Of a stretch of 64,000 nt of DNA, positions 60,578 to 64,000 are shown in pieces. Position numbers and translations under genes: made by a program. The DNA is taken from the NCBI GenBank assembly GCA_017744285.1, contig JAGIBP010000008.1:1-64000 (forward strand), read 5' to 3'. The stretch is from Variovorax sp. (lineage in GTDB: Bacteria; Pseudomonadota; Gammaproteobacteria; Burkholderiales; Burkholderiaceae_C). The notes under the pieces were generated by a model. That model was not told where the DNA came from. It ran no database searches and worked only from the letters and a program-made list of their open reading frames with translations. The stretch's first letter is position 1; every line of letters begins with the position of its first letter.

Positions 60578-61462
60578 CTACTGCGAACTCAACCGTTTGT
60601 ATTCGTTACGCTTCATCGCGAGGTAGTCCTGCCGCTCGACCTCGTGCAACTGGCGAGCGTAGCGCTCGGTGCTGTCGAACCAGAGCGCGAGGCGGTCGGG
60701 CAGCTGCGCCTTGGCCGGCTGCTCCAGGTAGGCATCGATCGCGAGGTAGTAGCGCATGGTGTTGCGCTCCACCACGCCCAGCACGCCGCCGATGTATTCG
60801 GGCTCGCCCGAGGCGTTCTTGCCGGTGGACGTGAAACCGACCTTGTCGCTGCCGATGGTCTTCAGGTAGCCCTGCATGGCGATGCGCGCGGCCGCGCCGT
60901 AGCCGTACGAATAGCTCAGGTGGATGAAGCTCTTGCCGTCCGAAAGCGGCGTCGCTTCGAGCTCGATGCGGTAGTCGCGCGTGGACAGGGGCCCCTTGTC
61001 CGCGCCCAGGCCCACGCTCAGGAAGTCCCCCGACACGGTCGCGGGCTTCCAGACGAAATCGATGCGCTGGGCCTCCGAGAGAGGCTGGTCGAACTTGCGA
61101 CCGACCGACACGGCGAGCGACTTGGCGTCGCCCTCGGCGCGCACGGCGCAGTACTTGGTGTTCAGGTGCAGCATCAGCACGTCGCACCACACCGCGGGCT
61201 GGCTCAGCGAGGCGCTCACCTCGCTGAACGGATGGTTCAGCACCGCGAAGATGTTGCCGCTGAGCTGGCCCGAGGCCTCCGACGACTCGAGCACCAGCGG
61301 CCGGCCGAAGACGTTCTGCGCGAGTTGCGCCTGCACGGCATCGTGCTTGGCCTTGAGCGCCGCCGCGCTGCCGAGCATCGACTGCGCGAGCGCCAGCTGC
61401 GGCAGGAAGAAAAAGAGAAGGAAGAGCCGGAGCGCCACGCGGCGGAATGTCGAGTGCTTCAT
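60578..61462 (-). CDS. exported protein of unknown function
   Basis: A 294-residue protein. ATG 61462 gives MKHSTFRRVALRLFLLFFFL, a signal peptide ending LALAQ. The mature protein is beta-rich with YRIELEATPLSDGKSFIHLSYSY, AARIAMQGYLKT and YYLAIDAYLEQP. Cys residues are in WCDVLMLHLNTKYCAV. The family is not recognised; the pattern suggests a soluble periplasmic or outer-membrane-associated domain. It is transcribed alone on the minus strand. Confidence 0.75.
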   Translation of the reverse strand: MKHSTFRRVALRLFLLFFFLPQLALAQSMLGSAAALKAKHDAVQAQLAQNVFGRPLVLESSEASGQLSGNIFAVLNHPFSEVSASLSQPAVWCDVLMLHLNTKYCAVRAEGDAKSLAVSVGRKFDQPLSEAQRIDFVWKPATVSGDFLSVGLGADKGPLSTRDYRIELEATPLSDGKSFIHLSYSYGYGAAARIAMQGYLKTIGSDKVGFTSTGKNASGEPEYIGGVLGVVERNTMRYYLAIDAYLEQPAKAQLPDRLALWFDSTERYARQLHEVERQDYLAMKRNEYKRLSSQ

Positions 61463-61582
61463 GGTGAAACGCAGTCCTTCCGCACGGCAGGGAGCCCGGC
61501 TCGCGGACCCGCGGGCCCGCGTGGATCCGGGGACCGGCGCGGCCCGCGCGCCGTGCACAGCGCGAGCCGCCCCGCCCGAAGC

Positions 61583-63028
61583 TCAGACCGCCGTGACCGA
61601 CACCGCCTTGGTGACCAGGTAGGCCTCCATGGCTTCGGGTCCGCCCTCGGAACCGTAGCCCGAGTCCTTCACGCCGCCAAAGGGCATTTCAGGCGTCGGC
61701 GTCGCCGGCTGGTTGACCCACAGCATGCCCACTTCGAGCTGATGCGACAACAGGTGCAGGTTCTTGATCGACTGCGTGTAGGCATAGCCGGCCAGGCCGT
61801 ACGGCAGGCGGTTGGCTTCGGCGATGGCGTCCTCGATCTTGTCGAAGCCGCGGATGGCGGCGATCGGACCGAAGGGCTCGTTGTTGAACACGTCGGCCGA
61901 CAGCGAGACGTCGGTCAGCACGGTGGGCGCGAAGAAGTTGCCTTCGCCGCCCACGCGCTCGCCGCCGGTCGCCACGGTGGCGCCGGTGGCGCGGGCGTCC
62001 TCGATCACCTTGGCCATGGCGGTCAGGCGCCGCGCGTTGGCCAGCGGGCCGAGCGTGGTGCCTTCGGCCAGGCCGTCGCCGAGCTTGAGGCTTTCGGCGT
62101 GCTTCACCATCGCCTTCGCGAACTCCTCGCGGATGCTGTTGTGCACCAGGAAGCGGGTCGGCGAGATGCAGACCTGGCCGGCGTTGCGGAACTTGGCGGC
62201 GCCCGAGGCCTTGACCGCGAGCGCGATGTCGGCGTCCTCGGCGACGATCACCGGGGCGTGGCCACCCAGCTCCATGGTGGCGCGCTTCATGTGCGCGCCG
62301 GCCATGGCCGCGAGCTGCTTGCCGACCGGCGTCGAGCCGGTGAAGGTCACCTTGCGGATGATCGGGTGCGGAATGAGGTAGCTGGAGATCTCGGCCGGAT
62401 CGCCGAACACCAGGCCCACGGTGCCCTTGGGCACGCCGGCATCGACGAAGGCCTGCAGCAGCGCTGCCGGCGAGGCGGGGGTTTCCTCGGGCGCCTTGAC
62501 CAGGAAGGAGCAGCCGCTCGCCAGCGCGGCGCCGAGCTTGCGCACGATCTGGTTGATCGGGAAGTTCCACGGCGTGAACGCTGCCACCGGACCGACCGGC
62601 TCCTTGATGACGAGCTGCTGCGCATTCAGGTTGCGCGACGGCACGATGCGGCCATAGACGCGGCGGCCTTCGTCGGCGAACCACTCGATGATGTCGGCGC
62701 CGGCGAGCACTTCGCCGCGCGCCTCGACGAAGGGCTTGCCCTGCTCCTGGGTGAGCACGCGGGCGATGTCGGCGGCGCGCTCGCGCACGAGGCCGGCCGC
62801 CTTTCGCATGATGGCGGCACGCTCGTTGGCCGGGACCTTGCGCCAGGCCTGGAAGCCGCGCTGCGCCGCCTCCAGCGCCCGGTCGAGGTCGGCGATGCCC
62901 GCGTGGGCCACGCGGCCGATGGGCTTGCCGGTGGCCGGGTTGATCACATTCAACGTCTTGCCGCTCGCGGCGTCGCACCATTCGTTGTCGATGAGCAGGC
63001 GCGTGTCGGGATAGCTGGCTGTAGTCAT
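61583..63028 (-). CDS. NAD-dependent succinate-semialdehyde dehydrogenase-like aldehyde dehydrogenase
   Basis: A 481-residue aldehyde dehydrogenase with catalytic Cys287 ([12 protein letters not shown]), Glu253 (TMELGGHAP) and Asn155 ([10 protein letters not shown]). The C-terminus [30 protein letters not shown] fits the GabD/SSADH group. The GQVCISP context is also seen in 2-oxoglutarate-semialdehyde dehydrogenases, so it could be a second enzyme for the pentose pathway. It is monocistronic, with no gabT or regulator next to it. Confidence 0.88.
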   Translation of the reverse strand: MTTASYPDTRLLIDNEWCDAASGKTLNVINPATGKPIGRVAHAGIADLDRALEAAQRGFQAWRKVPANERAAIMRKAAGLVRERAADIARVLTQEQGKPFVEARGEVLAGADIIEWFADEGRRVYGRIVPSRNLNAQQLVIKEPVGPVAAFTPWNFPINQIVRKLGAALASGCSFLVKAPEETPASPAALLQAFVDAGVPKGTVGLVFGDPAEISSYLIPHPIIRKVTFTGSTPVGKQLAAMAGAHMKRATMELGGHAPVIVAEDADIALAVKASGAAKFRNAGQVCISPTRFLVHNSIREEFAKAMVKHAESLKLGDGLAEGTTLGPLANARRLTAMAKVIEDARATGATVATGGERVGGEGNFFAPTVLTDVSLSADVFNNEPFGPIAAIRGFDKIEDAIAEANRLPYGLAGYAYTQSIKNLHLLSHQLEVGMLWVNQPATPTPEMPFGGVKDSGYGSEGGPEAMEAYLVTKAVSVTAV

Positions 63029-63154
63029 TCTGGGTCCTTGAAATCCGTGAGATGGGGATGTCGGTTCGCGAGCGGAACGAGCGCGGCGCGGGGCCGCGCC
63101 CTCGGGCGCACCGGCGATCCTAGCGCTCTTTCGATTCCGCCCGCGCGCGGCCTC

Positions 63155-63775
63155 TCATCGGTCGCGGCCGCCCCCGGCGCGCACCCAATAGAACGGCTTG
63201 GGCACCGCGGGCGCGGAAGGCGCGCGCAGCCGCCGCGGCGCCTTGGCGCGGATCGCCCCCTCCATCGCGCAATGCAGCGGCTCGCCCTCGGGCAGCCCGC
63301 GGTGCGCATCCAGCAGCACCTGCAGCGGAATCTCGGCGCTGTGCCAGCGGGTCTCGGGCCGGCGCACGAAGAAGACTTCGCGCGTGGCCACCAGCTGGCT
63401 CTGCGGCGCCTCGTCGCCGCCCGGGCCGTGCCAGACCGCGCCGATGTCGAAGGCGAGCATCACCGCGTCGGGCGTGCTGCGCCCGGCCAGCGAGCCGCTG
63501 TGGGCGGCCGCGAGCCAGCCCAGCACCTGCGGCGTGAGCTCGAAGGAGACCAGGTCCGGCCCGGAGGCGCCCGCCCCCGGCACCTCGACGTACACGGTGC
63601 GCGTCGCGCGGCTCGCCGCCTCGGCCATCTCGATGCGCCGCCGGCGCCGCCTCGACCGCACATGCGCCGCGGCGATCAGGCCCGCGATCGGACCCGCCGT
63701 CGCCAGCACCTCGAAGGCATTGAAGCCCGACAGCGCGGCCTGCATGCCGGCCGTGCCCGCAATCCCGAAACTCAC
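63155..63775 (-). CDS. hypothetical protein with N-terminal membrane segment
   Basis: A 206-residue protein with a proposed GTG start at 63775 (GAGGGG upstream). The N-terminus has one hydrophobic segment (FNAFEVLATAGPIAGLIAAAHV) followed by a strongly basic RSRRRRRR stretch, then a soluble domain (YVEVPGAGASGPDLVSFELTPQVLGW; REVFFVRRPETRWHSAEIPL). A single-pass inner-membrane topology with the domain in the cytoplasm is suggested by the basic flank. No family recognised. Confidence 0.6.
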   Translation of the reverse strand: MSFGIAGTAGMQAALSGFNAFEVLATAGPIAGLIAAAHVRSRRRRRRIEMAEAASRATRTVYVEVPGAGASGPDLVSFELTPQVLGWLAAAHSGSLAGRSTPDAVMLAFDIGAVWHGPGGDEAPQSQLVATREVFFVRRPETRWHSAEIPLQVLLDAHRGLPEGEPLHCAMEGAIRAKAPRRLRAPSAPAVPKPFYWVRAGGGRDR

Positions 63776-63863
63776 ACCCGCACCCCTCGTGGGACAGGCT
63801 CGCTGCAACCGGCGAGCGCCTGCCACTCCAGGGCTATCGGCAGGCGGCGCGAAAACTTGAGAC

Positions 63864-64000
63864 TTACTCCCGCCGCGCGCCGACCGGCACGGGCGTCATC
63901 GCATCCGCCAGGTCGACCCAGCCGCCGCCCATCGCCTGGTAGACGTTCACGACCTGCGTGTAGCGGTCGGTGGCAAGCCCCACCTGGGCGAGTTCCGCGG
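63864..64000 (-). CDS. NodT-family RND efflux outer-membrane lipoprotein (C-terminus only)
   Basis: Only the last 44 residues or so are visible, since the gene begins beyond the window edge. The minus-strand frame reads AELAQVGLATDRYTQVVNVY followed by QAMGGGWVDLADAMTP and ends at a TAA. The 'Q..v.vYqAlGGGW' ending is the hallmark of OprM/NodT outer-membrane factors of RND efflux pumps. The pump and adaptor genes would be further right. Confidence 0.75.
   Translation of the reverse strand, partial: AELAQVGLATDRYTQVVNVYQAMGGGWVDLADAMTPVPVGARRE

Noticed and set aside
1..64000. Search for mobile elements, integrases, tRNA genes or phage genes
   Set aside because: None found on either strand; gene content and composition look like ordinary chromosomal backbone with catabolic islands.

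Overview
The window is high-GC DNA (roughly two thirds G+C by eye) with dense gene packing and many ATGA stop/start overlaps. The gene set points to a betaproteobacterium of the order Burkholderiales, most likely Comamonadaceae and Variovorax-like. The pointers are a Burkholderiales-type porin, paired cphA'/cphA cyanophycin synthetases beside a DUF1854/ABC-exporter pair, a ChvE-GguAB plus YtfQRT-YjfF sugar locus, and a C-rich intergenic repeat of a kind common in that family. The species assignment is inference; no rRNA or other marker gene is present.

Layout. 1-2074: the end of a Fe(III)-type ABC importer (permease cut by the window edge, plus binding protein). 2217-3686: zwf. 3688-10483: a minus-strand peptide-import operon (dppB, M20 amidohydrolase, binding protein, dppC, dppD, dppF). 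10648-13331: a porin with a strong terminator, coq7 and an OsmC-like protein. 13420-13550: a candidate small RNA with a complete promoter and terminator. 13595-15160: ilvA. 15173-27166: a type II secretion cluster (gspC-like gene divergent; gspG-H-I-J-K-L-M-N-D-E, then gspF), interrupted by one opposite-strand exported protein. 27170-30613: a 5'-nucleotidase, an SbmA/BacA-like ABC transporter and queC. 30652-39427: the cyanophycin locus, with an ABC exporter and DUF1854 protein divergent from cphA' and cphA, followed by a Met/Pro-tailed exported protein and an 83-residue protein. 39490-41001: a CYTH-CHAD protein.

41006-55891 is a pentose catabolic island. A ten-gene minus-strand run encodes an aldehyde dehydrogenase, two interleaved sugar ABC importers, an IlvD/Edd dehydratase and a KDA dehydratase. 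It is divergent from a LysR regulator and an SMP-30 lactonase. Together these give uptake plus the non-phosphorylative route from sugar lactone to 2-oxoglutarate (L-arabinose type); the sugar 1-dehydrogenase is not in the window.

56050-61462 holds an orphan FixJ-like response regulator, an outer-membrane SphA/MetA-type protein and a set of small exported or membrane proteins of unknown role. The window ends with a succinate-semialdehyde-type dehydrogenase, a hypothetical protein and the C-terminus of a NodT-family outer-membrane lipoprotein.

No tRNA, rRNA, CRISPR array, insertion sequence or phage gene was seen. The most interesting non-coding signals are the candidate sRNA at 13458-13548, a recurring repeat placed just after stop codons (8216, 17102, 35788, 51215, 54816), and a perfect 10-bp inverted repeat at 60496-60527.
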